From Ferruginibacter sp. (GTDB lineage Bacteria; Bacteroidota; Bacteroidia; Chitinophagales; Chitinophagaceae), in assembly GCA_019638525.1 (NCBI GenBank), contig JAHBTO010000003.1:186001-250000 (forward strand): 64,000 nucleotides of DNA, given 5' to 3'. Positions 53,398 to 62,987 of the stretch are shown here, piece after piece. The notes under the pieces were generated by a model that saw only the letters and a list, made by a program, of their open reading frames with translations, ran no database searches and was not told the origin of the DNA. The position numbers and the translations under genes were made by a program. Positions within the stretch are counted from its first letter, which is position 1; every line of letters begins with the position of its first letter.

Positions 53398-54735
53398 GTG
53401 TTTAAAAAAATATTAATTGCAAACCGTGGCGAAATTGCATTACGCATCATACGTACATGCCGTGAGATGGGTATTAAAACGGTGGCTGTTTATTCAACCG
53501 CCGATAAAGACAGCCTGCATGTGAAATTTGCCGATGAAGCGGTTTGTATTGGAAAGCCAGCCAGCGCCGACAGTTATTTAAACATGGCACATATTATGGC
53601 AGCCGCCGAAATAACCAATGCCGATGCTATTCACCCTGGTTATGGCTTTTTAGCCGAAAACAGCAAGTTTGCAAAAATTTGTACCGACCACAACATTAAA
53701 TTTATTGGCCCCACACCCGAAATGATTAATGCCATGGGTGATAAGATTACAGCCAAAAACACCATGATAGCTGCAGGTGTACCTGTGGTGCCCGGCGTAG
53801 AAGGCTTGTTGGAAAGCGTGGAACATGCCAAAAAATCGGCAAAAGAAATTGGATACCCAATTATTTTAAAAGCTACTGCCGGCGGCGGTGGCAAAGGCAT
53901 GCGTGTGGTTTGGAAAGAAGAAGACATTGAAAAATCTTTTGAAAATGCCAAAACAGAAGCCGCTGCTTCTTTTAAAAACGATGGCATTTATATGGAAAAA
54001 TTTGTGGAAGAACCACGCCATATAGAAATACAGGTGGCAGGAGACCAGTACGGCAATGTGTGCCATTTAAGCGAAAGGGATTGCTCTATACAACGCCGCC
54101 ATCAAAAACTGATTGAAGAATCACCATCGCCGTTTATGACCGAAGAACTGCGTGAGCGTATGGGTACTGCTGCCATTAAAGCCGCACAGGCTATTAATTA
54201 CGAAAGCGTGGGCACCATTGAGTTTTTGGTTGATAAGCACCGTAATTTTTATTTTATGGAGATGAACACCAGGATACAGGTGGAGCATTGCGTTACCGAA
54301 GAAGTGATTAATTACGACCTCATAAAAGAACAGATAAAAATAGCTGCCGGCGAAAAGATTGTAGGCAAGGCCTATTATCCGCAAATGCATGCCATTGAGT
54401 GCCGCATTAATGCCGAAGACCCGTACAACGATTTTCGTCCATCGCCCGGAAAGATAACCGTATTGCACCAACCCGGCGGGCATGGTGTAAGGGTTGATAG
54501 CCATGTGTATGCCGGTTATGTAATTCCGCCGTTTTACGATAGCATGATTGGTAAACTAATTGCTATTGCCCAAACCCGTGAAGAAGCCATCAATACCATG
54601 AGCCGGGCATTAAGCGAATATGTGATTGAAGGCATTAAAACAACCATTCCGCTGCATCTGCAACTGTTGCAGGATGAAAATTTCCGTAGCGGTAATTTCA
54701 CCACCAAGTTTATGGAAAGTTTTCAAATTAAATAA
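53398..54735 (+). CDS. accC: Biotin carboxylase of acetyl-CoA carboxylase
   Basis: A 445-residue AccC with a GTG start. The N-terminal domain begins [24 protein letters not shown], the ATP-grasp domain has the Gly-rich loop [13 protein letters not shown], and catalytic segments [15 protein letters not shown] and ECRINAEDP follow. It carboxylates biotin on AccB with ATP and bicarbonate. The carboxyltransferase genes are not nearby. Confidence 0.97.
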   Translation: MFKKILIANRGEIALRIIRTCREMGIKTVAVYSTADKDSLHVKFADEAVCIGKPASADSYLNMAHIMAAAEITNADAIHPGYGFLAENSKFAKICTDHNIKFIGPTPEMINAMGDKITAKNTMIAAGVPVVPGVEGLLESVEHAKKSAKEIGYPIILKATAGGGGKGMRVVWKEEDIEKSFENAKTEAAASFKNDGIYMEKFVEEPRHIEIQVAGDQYGNVCHLSERDCSIQRRHQKLIEESPSPFMTEELRERMGTAAIKAAQAINYESVGTIEFLVDKHRNFYFMEMNTRIQVEHCVTEEVINYDLIKEQIKIAAGEKIVGKAYYPQMHAIECRINAEDPYNDFRPSPGKITVLHQPGGHGVRVDSHVYAGYVIPPFYDSMIGKLIAIAQTREEAINTMSRALSEYVIEGIKTTIPLHLQLLQDENFRSGNFTTKFMESFQIK

Positions 54736-54883
54736 CCCGTAATATTTACGGTTGTTGAAAACCTGGATGAAGATTTTTTTTAGATGATTTTCATTTCGTG
54801 TAATGATGCAAAGTTTTTTTTTGAAACAAATGCCTGCTTTGGGATTGTTTTTAACATGCCGGGCCTGCGGAGCTAAAAATAAT

Positions 54884-56245
54884 TTACGCCCCATCAACCA
54901 TATCAAACCAAAGTGAAAATGCTGTGCCTTCGCCCGGTACACTGTTTACCTGAATGGTGCCTTTGTGCAGCATCATTATTTGTTTGCAAAGGCTTAAACC
55001 GATGCCGCTGCCGGTTTTACGGGTACTGAAAAATGGTACGAATATTTTTTCCATCAGTTCGGCAGAGATGCCTACACCATTATCTGATACTTTGATGACT
55101 GTTTTATTATTGCCGGTATTGTAACCCGATAAATGGATACGTGGCGCTGCTACTTCTTTTACAGCTTCTGTAGCATTCAGTATCAGGTTAATTAAAACCT
55201 GTTCAATCAAACTTGGGTCAACCTCCAACTCTAAACCGGGGTCTTTTAAAATAATATCCAGTTCAATATTTTTTTGTTCAAGTGTGGGCTGCATCAGGCG
55301 GTGCATGTTTTCAAACATATCCCTCACAAAAATCTTTTTTACATTGGGGGTGGTAATTTTATTAAGGTTGCGATAGGTTTCAGCAAATCTTAAAAGGCCT
55401 TCACTTCTTTTTTTTATGGTTTCAATACCAAGCTCCAAGTCATCAAGCGAGCCGGCATTATTGTTAAGCTCTTTTAAGGAAAGCTGTAAACGGTTTTTTA
55501 AAGTATCGGCAAGCGATGAAATAGGAGCCACCGAATTCATAATTTCATGCGTCATCACACTTAGCAGTTTTTGCCATGCTTTTGATTCGGTTTCATCAAG
55601 CGCTTCATTAATGTTTTGAAAAGCCACTAACTTATACACTTTGCCATCCGTTTGAAAAGCCGTGGCAGACAACAATATTTTTAAATTGTTTTTATCCGAA
55701 ACAATGGGCACCACTTTATGATCGCCGGGTTTTAAGCCTAAGATTTCGTTGTACAATGTTTCATCTCTTTTTTGGAGCGATTGGATGGTTTTAAGGTAAG
55801 GTATGTTTAATAATTGTTTCAGCGATTCGTTCATCCACATTACTTCACCATCTTGATGATTGTATGATAAAATACCTGTATCAACCAACTCCAAAATTTT
55901 TTGCAGGTATTGATATTGTGTTTCCCTTTCTTTACTTATAAGTTTAAGTGTGCTGTTTATTTCATTAAAACCTTTACGCATGGGCTGTATAGCCACCGGT
56001 GCGTTCTTTTCATCAAAATGCCTCGAAAAATCACGGTAGTGTACCGACTCTACAAACTGCTCAAGCTCCATGCGGCTTCTGTTACTGAAACGATATAAAT
56101 CAATAACCTGTATTATTATTACAACAACCAGCAGCATCATAAAAAGTATATACCCATTTACCAATAACCATGCAGTGGCACTTAGTGTTACAAACAACAA
56201 CACTATACGTATTACCAGGTTCCAGTCGTATTTTTTAAATATCAT
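54884..56245 (-). CDS. Sensor histidine kinase of NtrB/NtrY type
   Basis: A 453-residue kinase. Two TM segments lie at about 8-29 and 32-50, then a linker, a PAS-like domain at about 110-215, the phospho-acceptor His233 in VMTHEIMNSVAP, and a HATPase domain with NLILNATEAV, VSDNGVGIS and TGSGIGLSLCKQIM. The PAS and H-box type are of the kinases that pair with sigma-54 activators. It overlaps the activator gene by 11 bases, so the two are co-translated and are a cognate pair. Confidence 0.92.
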   Translation of the reverse strand: MIFKKYDWNLVIRIVLLFVTLSATAWLLVNGYILFMMLLVVVIIIQVIDLYRFSNRSRMELEQFVESVHYRDFSRHFDEKNAPVAIQPMRKGFNEINSTLKLISKERETQYQYLQKILELVDTGILSYNHQDGEVMWMNESLKQLLNIPYLKTIQSLQKRDETLYNEILGLKPGDHKVVPIVSDKNNLKILLSATAFQTDGKVYKLVAFQNINEALDETESKAWQKLLSVMTHEIMNSVAPISSLADTLKNRLQLSLKELNNNAGSLDDLELGIETIKKRSEGLLRFAETYRNLNKITTPNVKKIFVRDMFENMHRLMQPTLEQKNIELDIILKDPGLELEVDPSLIEQVLINLILNATEAVKEVAAPRIHLSGYNTGNNKTVIKVSDNGVGISAELMEKIFVPFFSTRKTGSGIGLSLCKQIMMLHKGTIQVNSVPGEGTAFSLWFDMVDGA

Positions 56246-57590
56246 ACTTACTTAATCTGCGGTATAAAGCTGTACGGGTTATACCTAATTCTTTTGCTGC
56301 TTTTGAAATATTACCACCATGTTTTTCTATCACCCTAAGTATTGTATTTTTTTCAACCACTCCTAAATTCATATCTTTTGTTTCTGCAGTTTCATGCACT
56401 GCATTTTCAATTGGTGAAAAAATCAGGTCATCGGCTGTTAGTGTTTCACCATCCAACATAATGATGGCTCTCTCCATAGTGTACTGCAGTTCACGTACAT
56501 TGCCCGGAAAATGATAATGGTTCAGCTTATCAATAGCTTTTGCATCAAAACCCGGAACCGGCTTTAAATATTTTGCCGCATATAGTTGTGCAAAATGATT
56601 TGCCAGTAACATGATATCGGCGCCTCTTTTACGAAGTGGTGGTACCAATATTTCAACAGTGTTGATACGGTAAATAAGATCTTTTCTAAACCGGTTTTCA
56701 TCGGCCAGTTCGGCAATAGGCAGGTTGGTGGCGCATACCAGGCGTATATCAATATTGATGGGAACATTGCTACCAACACGGGCCACTTGCCTGTTTTGTA
56801 AAACACTTAACAGCTTTGCCTGTTGCTGCATCGAAATATTGCCTATTTCATCCAGAAACAATGTACCGCCGTTGGCTGTTTCAAATCTTCCTGCACGGTC
56901 TTCGCCGGCGCCGGTAAACGAGCCTTTCTTATGGCCAAACAGCTCACTTTCAAAAAGTGTTTCTGTTAATGCGCCTACATCAACTTTTACAAAAGGTTTA
57001 TCGGCCCTTAACGAATTATCATGAATAGCTTTGGCGATGAGGTCTTTACCGGTTCCATTTTCGCCCAGTATAAAAATATTGGCATCGGTGGGTGCAATTT
57101 TTTCAATCTTAAAAAAAATATCGCTCATCACTTCCGATTTGCCGATGATTTCTTTACCAATATTAAATGCATTGCTTACCGGTATATCGGATATTACTTT
57201 TCCTTTCCCTTTTAAAATACCAGTTATGGCATTTAATAATTTTTCATTGTGCCAGGGCTTTACAATAAAATCAGTAGCACCTTCTTTTAACGAACGAACA
57301 GCCAGGTCAATATCTCCATAAGCAGTTATCATGATTACAGAAATATTTTCATCCAGCGATTTTATTTTCTTTAACCAAAAAATACCTTCATTGCCTGTGT
57401 TGATGCTGCTTTTAAAGTTCATATCAAGCAATACAATATCAAACTTTGATGATGATAACAGCGACTGTATCATTTCGGGATTTACTTCTGTAACTACTTC
57501 TTTTGCTTCGGTTTTTAATAAAAGCTTTACAGCAGTGAGTACATCTGTATCATCATCAATAACCAATATCCGTGCATTTTTTAAAATCAT
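56235..57590 (-). CDS. Sigma-54-dependent response regulator, NtrC family
   Basis: A 451-residue activator. The receiver has Asp56 (VLLDMNF). The AAA+ domain has Walker A GENGTGKD (176-183), the sigma-54 contact loop GSFTGA (223-228, a mild variant of GAFTGA) and Walker B GGTLFLDEIG. The C-terminus has a Fis-type HTH ending GITRTALYRRLSKYDI. I chose the ATG at 57590. It is divergent from the 61-aa gene and the exporter, with repeated elements in between that look like its binding sites. Confidence 0.93.
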   Translation of the reverse strand: MILKNARILVIDDDTDVLTAVKLLLKTEAKEVVTEVNPEMIQSLLSSSKFDIVLLDMNFKSSINTGNEGIFWLKKIKSLDENISVIMITAYGDIDLAVRSLKEGATDFIVKPWHNEKLLNAITGILKGKGKVISDIPVSNAFNIGKEIIGKSEVMSDIFFKIEKIAPTDANIFILGENGTGKDLIAKAIHDNSLRADKPFVKVDVGALTETLFESELFGHKKGSFTGAGEDRAGRFETANGGTLFLDEIGNISMQQQAKLLSVLQNRQVARVGSNVPINIDIRLVCATNLPIAELADENRFRKDLIYRINTVEILVPPLRKRGADIMLLANHFAQLYAAKYLKPVPGFDAKAIDKLNHYHFPGNVRELQYTMERAIIMLDGETLTADDLIFSPIENAVHETAETKDMNLGVVEKNTILRVIEKHGGNISKAAKELGITRTALYRRLSKYDI

Positions 57591-57680
57591 AAAAAAAATA
57601 TTCAAGTGCTGTGCAAGTATAGCGTTTTTAAAGTTATTCTGTTAATGATTTTGAGTAAAAAAGTATAAGCGGAAAATTTT

Positions 57681-57720
57681 TGTATCAAAAACGTATAACA
57701 GTTGTATCAAAACCGAACAG
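57681..57720 (+). promoter_or_regulatory. Enhancer-like repeat pair 1
   Basis: TGTATCAAAAACGTATAACAG (57681-57701, one unit with changes) and TGTATCAAAACCGAACAG (57703-57720) start 22 bp apart. They lie 56 bp upstream of the GG of the sigma-54 promoter at 57776. Each unit has a partial dyad TGT...ACA. Likely binding sites of the NtrC-like protein. Confidence 0.65.
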
Positions 57721-57775
57721 GTTTATTTTTTGCTTATTTTAATCTTGCTGAAAAACAAGCTATTAAGTTTTGGCA

Positions 57776-57791
57776 TGGCATTTAATATGCT
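57776..57791 (+). promoter_or_regulatory. Sigma-54 promoter of the 61-aa gene
   Basis: TGGCATTTAATATGCT: GG at 57777-57778 and GC at 57789-57790 with exactly ten bases between, and flanks TGGCA and TGCT as in the -24/-12 consensus. It lies 42 bases before the ATG at 57833. Confidence 0.7.
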
Positions 57792-57832
57792 TAAAGTGAA
57801 AATAAATTTATTAAAATTTAAAAACTAAAGCC

Positions 57833-58018
57833 ATGAACTTTCAATCATCAAAAAACTTATCACTCGTAAATAACGAAGGGGTAAACAATTTGCCAGCAGA
57901 ATTAAAAAAAATAATACTGCCCGATTTTAAAAAAGCCGGCAACCATAATTTTAGCGCAGCCGAATTGTGGAATATTCAACGTAATAAAAGAGTGAAGCGC
58001 AACAGGTGGTATTTTTAA
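57833..58018 (+). CDS. Small cationic protein, 61 residues
   Basis: A 61-residue protein with no signal peptide. The N-terminus is rich in Asn and Ser, a short middle has LPAELKKIILPDF, and the end is strongly basic (NIQRNKRVKRNRWYF). It lies downstream of a sigma-54 promoter and divergent from the NtrC-like regulator. I do not recognise the family. It may be a small regulator or a secreted signal or bacteriocin-like peptide for the exporter that follows, but nothing proves it. Confidence 0.6.
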   Translation: MNFQSSKNLSLVNNEGVNNLPAELKKIILPDFKKAGNHNFSAAELWNIQRNKRVKRNRWYF

Positions 58019-58032
58019 GAAAACCATAAAAC

Positions 58033-58072
58033 TGTATCAAAACCGAACAGTTTCTGTATCAAAACCGAACAG
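58033..58072 (+). promoter_or_regulatory. Enhancer-like repeat pair 2
   Basis: TGTATCAAAACCGAACAG occurs twice, exactly, at 58033-58050 and 58055-58072, 22 bp apart, the same spacing as pair 1. It lies 51 bp before the GG of the sigma-54-like site at 58123. Confidence 0.7.
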
Positions 58073-58122
58073 TTTTAATAACTGCTTATTTTTAAAAATT
58101 TGTAAACCAGTGTTTTAGCTTG

Positions 58123-58137
58123 TGGCACAACTTTGAA
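58123..58137 (+). promoter_or_regulatory. Weak sigma-54-like promoter of the export operon
   Basis: TGGCACAACTTTGAA has a perfect -24 half (TGGCAC) but the -12 half is TTTGAA in place of TTGC and about one base too close. The distance from repeat pair 2 is much like that of pair 1 from its promoter, which supports it. Confidence 0.4.
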
Positions 58138-58210
58138 TATTGTTATTTGCACAATACATATATATATGTATCAATAAAAGCACTAAAACAGGTTTCTTTA
58201 ATAAAGTTTT

Positions 58211-59467
58211 ATGGACAGAGTAATTGAAAAAAAAGGTTGGAACAAAAAAAGAATAACGCTTGTAATTGGCATTATTGCTTTACTGGCATTAATAATAGCC
58301 AGTTGGTATTTTACATCGGGCAAATCAAAACTTAATGTTAATACCGATAGAATTACTATCAGCGAAATTAAACAAGGAACTTTCCAGGAGTTTATACCTG
58401 TAAATGGTGTGGTACTACCTGTAACAACTATATACCTTGATGCGTTAGAAGGAGGAAGGGTTGAAGAAAAATATGTGGAAGACGGCGCTATCATGAAAAA
58501 AGGCCAGCCCATACTTAGGTTAAGTAATACCGACCTTGAGCTGAGCCTGGTAAACCAGGAGACATCAGTTTTTAACCTACTTACCCAAATGCAGATATCA
58601 CGCAATGCTGCACAGCAAAATACTATTGGTAAATTAAACCAGCGCACCGATGTGGATAATGCATTAAAAGAAGCCGAACGAATTTATAAACTAAATAAAA
58701 AATTGTACGATGAAAAAGTAATAGGCAGCCAGGAATTTAAACAATCAGAAAATAATTATAAATATCAACTTGAAAAGAAAAAACTTGCTGATGAAGTGCT
58801 AAGAAAAGACTCAGTATCTACAAGGCAGGAACAGAACCAGGCCAGTGAATCGTTTGCACGTACACAAAATGCTTTGCAGGTGATGCGTAAAAAAGTGGGC
58901 GACCTGATTGTAAGGGCGCCGGTTGACGGGCAGCTTACATCGCTGGATGCAGAAATTGGCCAGTCGAAAAATAAAGGCGAACGTTTAGGACAAATAGATG
59001 TGATGAGCGGATTTAAAGTGCGGGTAGATATTGATGAACATTATATATCCAGGATATTTAACGGGCTGATAGGAGAATGTAATATTGCAGGAAAAGAATA
59101 CAAGCTTAGTATAAAAAAAGTTTTTACGCAGGTAACCAATGGCCGTTTCCAGGTGGATATGCAGTTTAACGATACCGTGCCGCAGGGCATACGCCGTGGA
59201 CAAACATTACAGATAAGGCTTGCATTGAGCGACGAAACAACAGCTTTGCTTTTGCCTAAAGGAGGTTTTTATCAACAAACAGGCGGTAACTGGATTTTTA
59301 AATTGGCTGATAATGGTAAGGTTGCCTATAAAGTGGATATTCAACTGGGTCGCCAAAACCCCGATTATTTTGAAGTAATGCAAGGCCTTAAACCGGGTGA
59401 TAAAGTAATTACATCCAGCTATGAAAATTATGGCAATATGCAGGAGCTGGTATTAAAGAAAGAATAA
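58211..59467 (+). CDS. HlyD-family periplasmic adaptor of ABC exporter
   Basis: A 418-residue membrane fusion protein with one TM helix (about 14-31), a lipoyl/beta-barrel start EFIPVNGVVLPVTTIYL, an alpha hairpin at about 105-225, a second lipoyl half with VGDLIVRAPVDGQLTS, and a C-terminal beta-barrel and membrane-proximal domain. It links the inner-membrane ABC permeases to an outer-membrane channel. It is the first gene of the exporter operon, preceded by repeat pair 2. Confidence 0.9.
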   Translation: MDRVIEKKGWNKKRITLVIGIIALLALIIASWYFTSGKSKLNVNTDRITISEIKQGTFQEFIPVNGVVLPVTTIYLDALEGGRVEEKYVEDGAIMKKGQPILRLSNTDLELSLVNQETSVFNLLTQMQISRNAAQQNTIGKLNQRTDVDNALKEAERIYKLNKKLYDEKVIGSQEFKQSENNYKYQLEKKKLADEVLRKDSVSTRQEQNQASESFARTQNALQVMRKKVGDLIVRAPVDGQLTSLDAEIGQSKNKGERLGQIDVMSGFKVRVDIDEHYISRIFNGLIGECNIAGKEYKLSIKKVFTQVTNGRFQVDMQFNDTVPQGIRRGQTLQIRLALSDETTALLLPKGGFYQQTGGNWIFKLADNGKVAYKVDIQLGRQNPDYFEVMQGLKPGDKVITSSYENYGNMQELVLKKE

Positions 59468-59495
59468 GATTAAACCATTCGTAAAAATTAAAGTT

Positions 59496-59717
59496 ATGAG
59501 AAAACTAATTCTTTTATTGATGATGATTTTTATACTGTGCATTAGTTTGCTTAATGAAAATAAGCTACAGGCTTGTGATGCAAATATGGCTGTATGCGGC
59601 GTTTTAAATACATCAACAACTGAAGTGAAAACAAACGTTAATAAAATTCAAGTTGAATATACAAGTGAAATTGATATGCCGCTAAATGCATTGATGAACC
59701 CATTTATACCTATGTAA
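59496..59717 (+). CDS. Small exported peptide within the exporter operon
   Basis: A 73-residue peptide. The first 26 residues form a signal peptide (RKLILLLMMIFILCISLL), with likely cleavage at LQA before Cys27. The mature part has two Cys (DANMAVC) seven apart, then a polar segment ending MPLNALMNPFIPM. It lies 28 bases after the adaptor and 31 before the ATPase, so it is part of the operon. I do not recognise it; it could be a cargo, an accessory subunit or a sensor peptide. Confidence 0.65.
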   Translation: MRKLILLLMMIFILCISLLNENKLQACDANMAVCGVLNTSTTEVKTNVNKIQVEYTSEIDMPLNALMNPFIPM

Positions 59718-59748
59718 TCATTATTTTTTTAAAACATAAAAGTTAACC

Positions 59749-60426
59749 ATGATAAAAATTACTGAACTGGAAAAAATCTATCGCACAGAAGAAGTAGAAA
59801 CTGTTGCCTTAAATAAATTATCAATTGAAGTAAAGGAGGGAGAGTTTGTTGCCATTATGGGGCCATCGGGCTGTGGTAAATCTACCTTGCTAAACATATT
59901 GGGCTTGCTGGATGACCCTGATGCAGGCAGTTTTATTTTTAACGGCACCGAAGTGGCGCATTTTAATGAAAGAAAAAGAGCCGACCTGCGTAAACACAAT
60001 ATTGGTTTTGTTTTTCAAAGCTTTAACCTCATTGATGAATTAACAGTGTTTGAAAATGTAGAACTGCCTTTGATTTATACCGGCGTAAAAGCCGGCGACA
60101 GGAAAAAAAGAGTGGAAGAAGTGCTGGATAAGATGCAGATTATGCACCGGCGAAACCATTACCCACAGCAGCTTTCGGGTGGGCAGCAACAAAGGGTGGC
60201 TGTGGCAAGGGCCGTGGTAAATAACCCAAAACTTATTCTTGCCGATGAGCCTACCGGTAACCTCGATTCATCGAACGGTAATGATGTAATGCAATTGCTT
60301 ACCGACCTGAATGAAAAAGGAACCACCGTGGTAATGGTAACACACTCTGAGCATGATGCCCGGTACAGCCACCGCATCATTCGCATGCTTGATGGGCAGG
60401 CCGTAATTGAAAACCTGATGCTATGA
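59749..60426 (+). CDS. ABC exporter ATPase, MacB type
   Basis: A 225-residue ATPase with Walker A GPSGCGKST (38-46), Q-loop VFQSFNLIDELTVFENV, signature LSGGQQQRVAVARAV and Walker [14 protein letters not shown]. It energises the two MacB/FtsX permeases encoded downstream and works with the HlyD adaptor. Confidence 0.92.
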   Translation: MIKITELEKIYRTEEVETVALNKLSIEVKEGEFVAIMGPSGCGKSTLLNILGLLDDPDAGSFIFNGTEVAHFNERKRADLRKHNIGFVFQSFNLIDELTVFENVELPLIYTGVKAGDRKKRVEEVLDKMQIMHRRNHYPQQLSGGQQQRVAVARAVVNNPKLILADEPTGNLDSSNGNDVMQLLTDLNEKGTTVVMVTHSEHDARYSHRIIRMLDGQAVIENLML

Positions 60427-60493
60427 TGATGACATAAGTATGTAAAATATTGGTTTAATCGCCGCCATGAAAACAACCAGTAAAAGTATAGCC

Positions 60494-62947
60494 ATGATAC
60501 GTAATTATATTAAGATTGCCTGGATGAATATGAAGAAGAATAAATTCTTCACCTTCATCAATATTTTTGGCCTTAGCGCCGGGCTTGCCTGCTGTATGCT
60601 CATTTCGCTTTACATCGTAAATGAAATTAGTTACGATAAATACCAGCGCAATGCAGATGATATCTACCAGTTGGGAACCATCTTTGTACAACAGGGAAAA
60701 GAAACTAAGATGCCGAGTACACCGGCGCCAATGGGTAAAACCATGCAGATGGAATATGCACAGGTTGTACAATCAGCTAGGCTGTTGCCACTTTTTGCAG
60801 ATGATAAAACTTTAATTCAATATAAAAGTAATAATCAAACCCCGGCATCATTTTACGAAACGGGTGGCTGCATTGCCGATTCTACTTTTTTTAAAATGTT
60901 TACTTATGATTTTATAGAAGGAACACAGGCAACAGCTCTTGATAATCCTAAAACTGTTGTTTTAAGCGAAGAAATTGCAAAAAAAATATTTGGCAACCAG
61001 CCTGCATTAAATAAAGTTATACATATAAGCAGTAATACAAATGGCGAAAACGATTATTTAGTTACAGGTGTGTTCAGGCCAATTCGTAAACCATCACATA
61101 TCAATTGCAGGTTTTTTCTTTCTTTAAGAGGTGGTGCAATGGATGCATATATTGCAGAAAGGGGAACCAATTTTGTTAACAACAACATGTTTTATACCTA
61201 CCTGCAATTAAAGCCAGGCAGTGATAAGAAAATACTACAGGCACAGTTTCCTGCATTTATTGAAAAATATGCAGGCAACGATTTGAAAGCAATGGGAGTA
61301 GGAAAGAAGATGTTTTTAACTGCTTTAAAAGATATTCATTTACGCTCGGGTATGAATAATAATGTAACCCCGCCGGGCAGTCTTACTTATTTATATATAC
61401 TTGCCAGTATTGCATTGTTTACTTTATTGATAGCCTGTATCAATTTCATGAACCTGTCAACAGCACGTTCATCAAAGCGTAGCGCCGAGGTGGGTATAAG
61501 AAAAGTGTTGGGTGCAGAACGAAGTTCACTCATCAGCCAGTTCCTGGGAGAATCTGTATTAATTAGCCTGGTGGCATTTGTTTTTGCACTTGCTATTACT
61601 ATGTTTATGTTGCCGGCATTTAATTCTGTATCGGGTAAAAACCTTAGCCTTTCTATTTACGATGACGGATTAACAATCATCATCTTCATTGCAGTGGCTA
61701 TTGTTGCAGGTTTACTGGCTGGCAGTTATCCTGCTTTTTATTTGTCTTCGTTTAAACCCGTAAAGGTGTTAAAAGGAAAACTCACTAATTCACTTGCGGT
61801 AGTATCACTTAGGAAAGGGTTGGTTGTATTCCAGTTTATCATTTCTGTAGTCCTCATCATTGCTTCAATTGTTATATCAAAGCAAATGTCTTTTTTGCGT
61901 TCGGCCGATCTTGGTTTTACAAAAGACCAACAGCTAATTATCCCTTTAAGAAGTGAAACAGCCAAAAAGATTTATCCATCTTTAAAAACCGAGATCGCAA
62001 AATTATCACAGGTTGAAAATGTGGGAGCATCTAACTACAATCCCGGCATTTTTAATCCAAGCGATAATTTGTATTATAAAGACGGGCAAACTATGAATGA
62101 TGCAAAACGTACTCGTGCTAACACAGTAGATGTAAGTTACCTGCGTACATTAGGTGTTCAACCGCTTGCCGGCCGTTTGTTTTCTGAAGAGTACCCGGCT
62201 GATACAGGATTTAGGGTTATACTGAATGAAACAGCTATAAAGCAAATTGGTTTTAAAAATGCACAGGATGCTATTGGCAAAAATGTTTATTTCGATTTCC
62301 AGGGGAAAAATTATGCGTTTGAAATTATTGGTGTGCTTAAGGATTTTCATTTTGAAGATATGCATCTGCCAATAACTCCTTATGGCTATAATTTAAGTAT
62401 GGGCAATGATTTTAATTACCTGTTAGTGCATTCTAAACCGGGTAATATAGCATCATTATTAAAAACAATTGAAACAAAATGGCATGCATTAAATCCAAAC
62501 GAGCCATTTGAATATAGTTTTTTAGATGAAGATTTTCAAAGAAATTATGAAGCTGATAGCAGGCTTTCATCAATAGTTGCATACTTTACATTAATTGCTA
62601 TAATTATTTCCTGCCTGGGTTTATTTGCCCTTGCAACCTTTAGTGCCGAACAACGAATAAAAGAAATAGGTGTACGCAAAGTTTTGGGTGCAAGTGTTGC
62701 CGGCATTGTTGCGCTTTTATCGAAAGATTTTTTAAAGCTTGTAATTATTGCCATTGTGGTGGCTACTCCAATTGCATGGTATGTTATGTATCGTTGGCTA
62801 CAGGATTTTGCTTATCGTGTTAATATTAACTGGTGGGAATTTGTACTGGCCGGTATTATAGCGGTGGTTATTGCAATCATTACAATAAGTTACCAGGCAA
62901 TCAAAGCAGCATTGGCTAACCCGGTGAAGAGTTTGAGGACAGAGTGA
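60494..62947 (+). CDS. ABC exporter permease, MacB/FtsX type
   Basis: An 817-residue permease starting MIRNYIKIAWMNMKKNKFF; an ATG nine codons earlier (60467) is less likely. TM1 is at about 18-42, then a MacB-type periplasmic core domain, an FtsX block of three TM segments (LLIACINFMNLSTARSSKR, then ESVLISLVAFVFALAI), a second periplasmic domain, and a final FtsX block (LGLFALATFSAEQRIKEIG). The duplicated layout is typical of the Bacteroidota ~800-residue antimicrobial-peptide-type permeases. The next gene is a paralogue. Confidence 0.92.
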   Translation: MIRNYIKIAWMNMKKNKFFTFINIFGLSAGLACCMLISLYIVNEISYDKYQRNADDIYQLGTIFVQQGKETKMPSTPAPMGKTMQMEYAQVVQSARLLPLFADDKTLIQYKSNNQTPASFYETGGCIADSTFFKMFTYDFIEGTQATALDNPKTVVLSEEIAKKIFGNQPALNKVIHISSNTNGENDYLVTGVFRPIRKPSHINCRFFLSLRGGAMDAYIAERGTNFVNNNMFYTYLQLKPGSDKKILQAQFPAFIEKYAGNDLKAMGVGKKMFLTALKDIHLRSGMNNNVTPPGSLTYLYILASIALFTLLIACINFMNLSTARSSKRSAEVGIRKVLGAERSSLISQFLGESVLISLVAFVFALAITMFMLPAFNSVSGKNLSLSIYDDGLTIIIFIAVAIVAGLLAGSYPAFYLSSFKPVKVLKGKLTNSLAVVSLRKGLVVFQFIISVVLIIASIVISKQMSFLRSADLGFTKDQQLIIPLRSETAKKIYPSLKTEIAKLSQVENVGASNYNPGIFNPSDNLYYKDGQTMNDAKRTRANTVDVSYLRTLGVQPLAGRLFSEEYPADTGFRVILNETAIKQIGFKNAQDAIGKNVYFDFQGKNYAFEIIGVLKDFHFEDMHLPITPYGYNLSMGNDFNYLLVHSKPGNIASLLKTIETKWHALNPNEPFEYSFLDEDFQRNYEADSRLSSIVAYFTLIAIIISCLGLFALATFSAEQRIKEIGVRKVLGASVAGIVALLSKDFLKLVIIAIVVATPIAWYVMYRWLQDFAYRVNINWWEFVLAGIIAVVIAIITISYQAIKAALANPVKSLRTE

Positions 62948-62987
62948 AGAATTAACAATTAATCATTATCAATTAACAATTAAAAAG

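Noticed and set aside
54740-54756. CCGTAA/TTACGG hairpin after accC as terminator
   Set aside because: The stem is short and no T run follows on either strand, so I do not call it.
62948-62987. ATTAACAATTA repeats between the two permeases
   Set aside because: Short AT-rich repeats of 40 bases with no stable structure; ordinary spacer for this genome.
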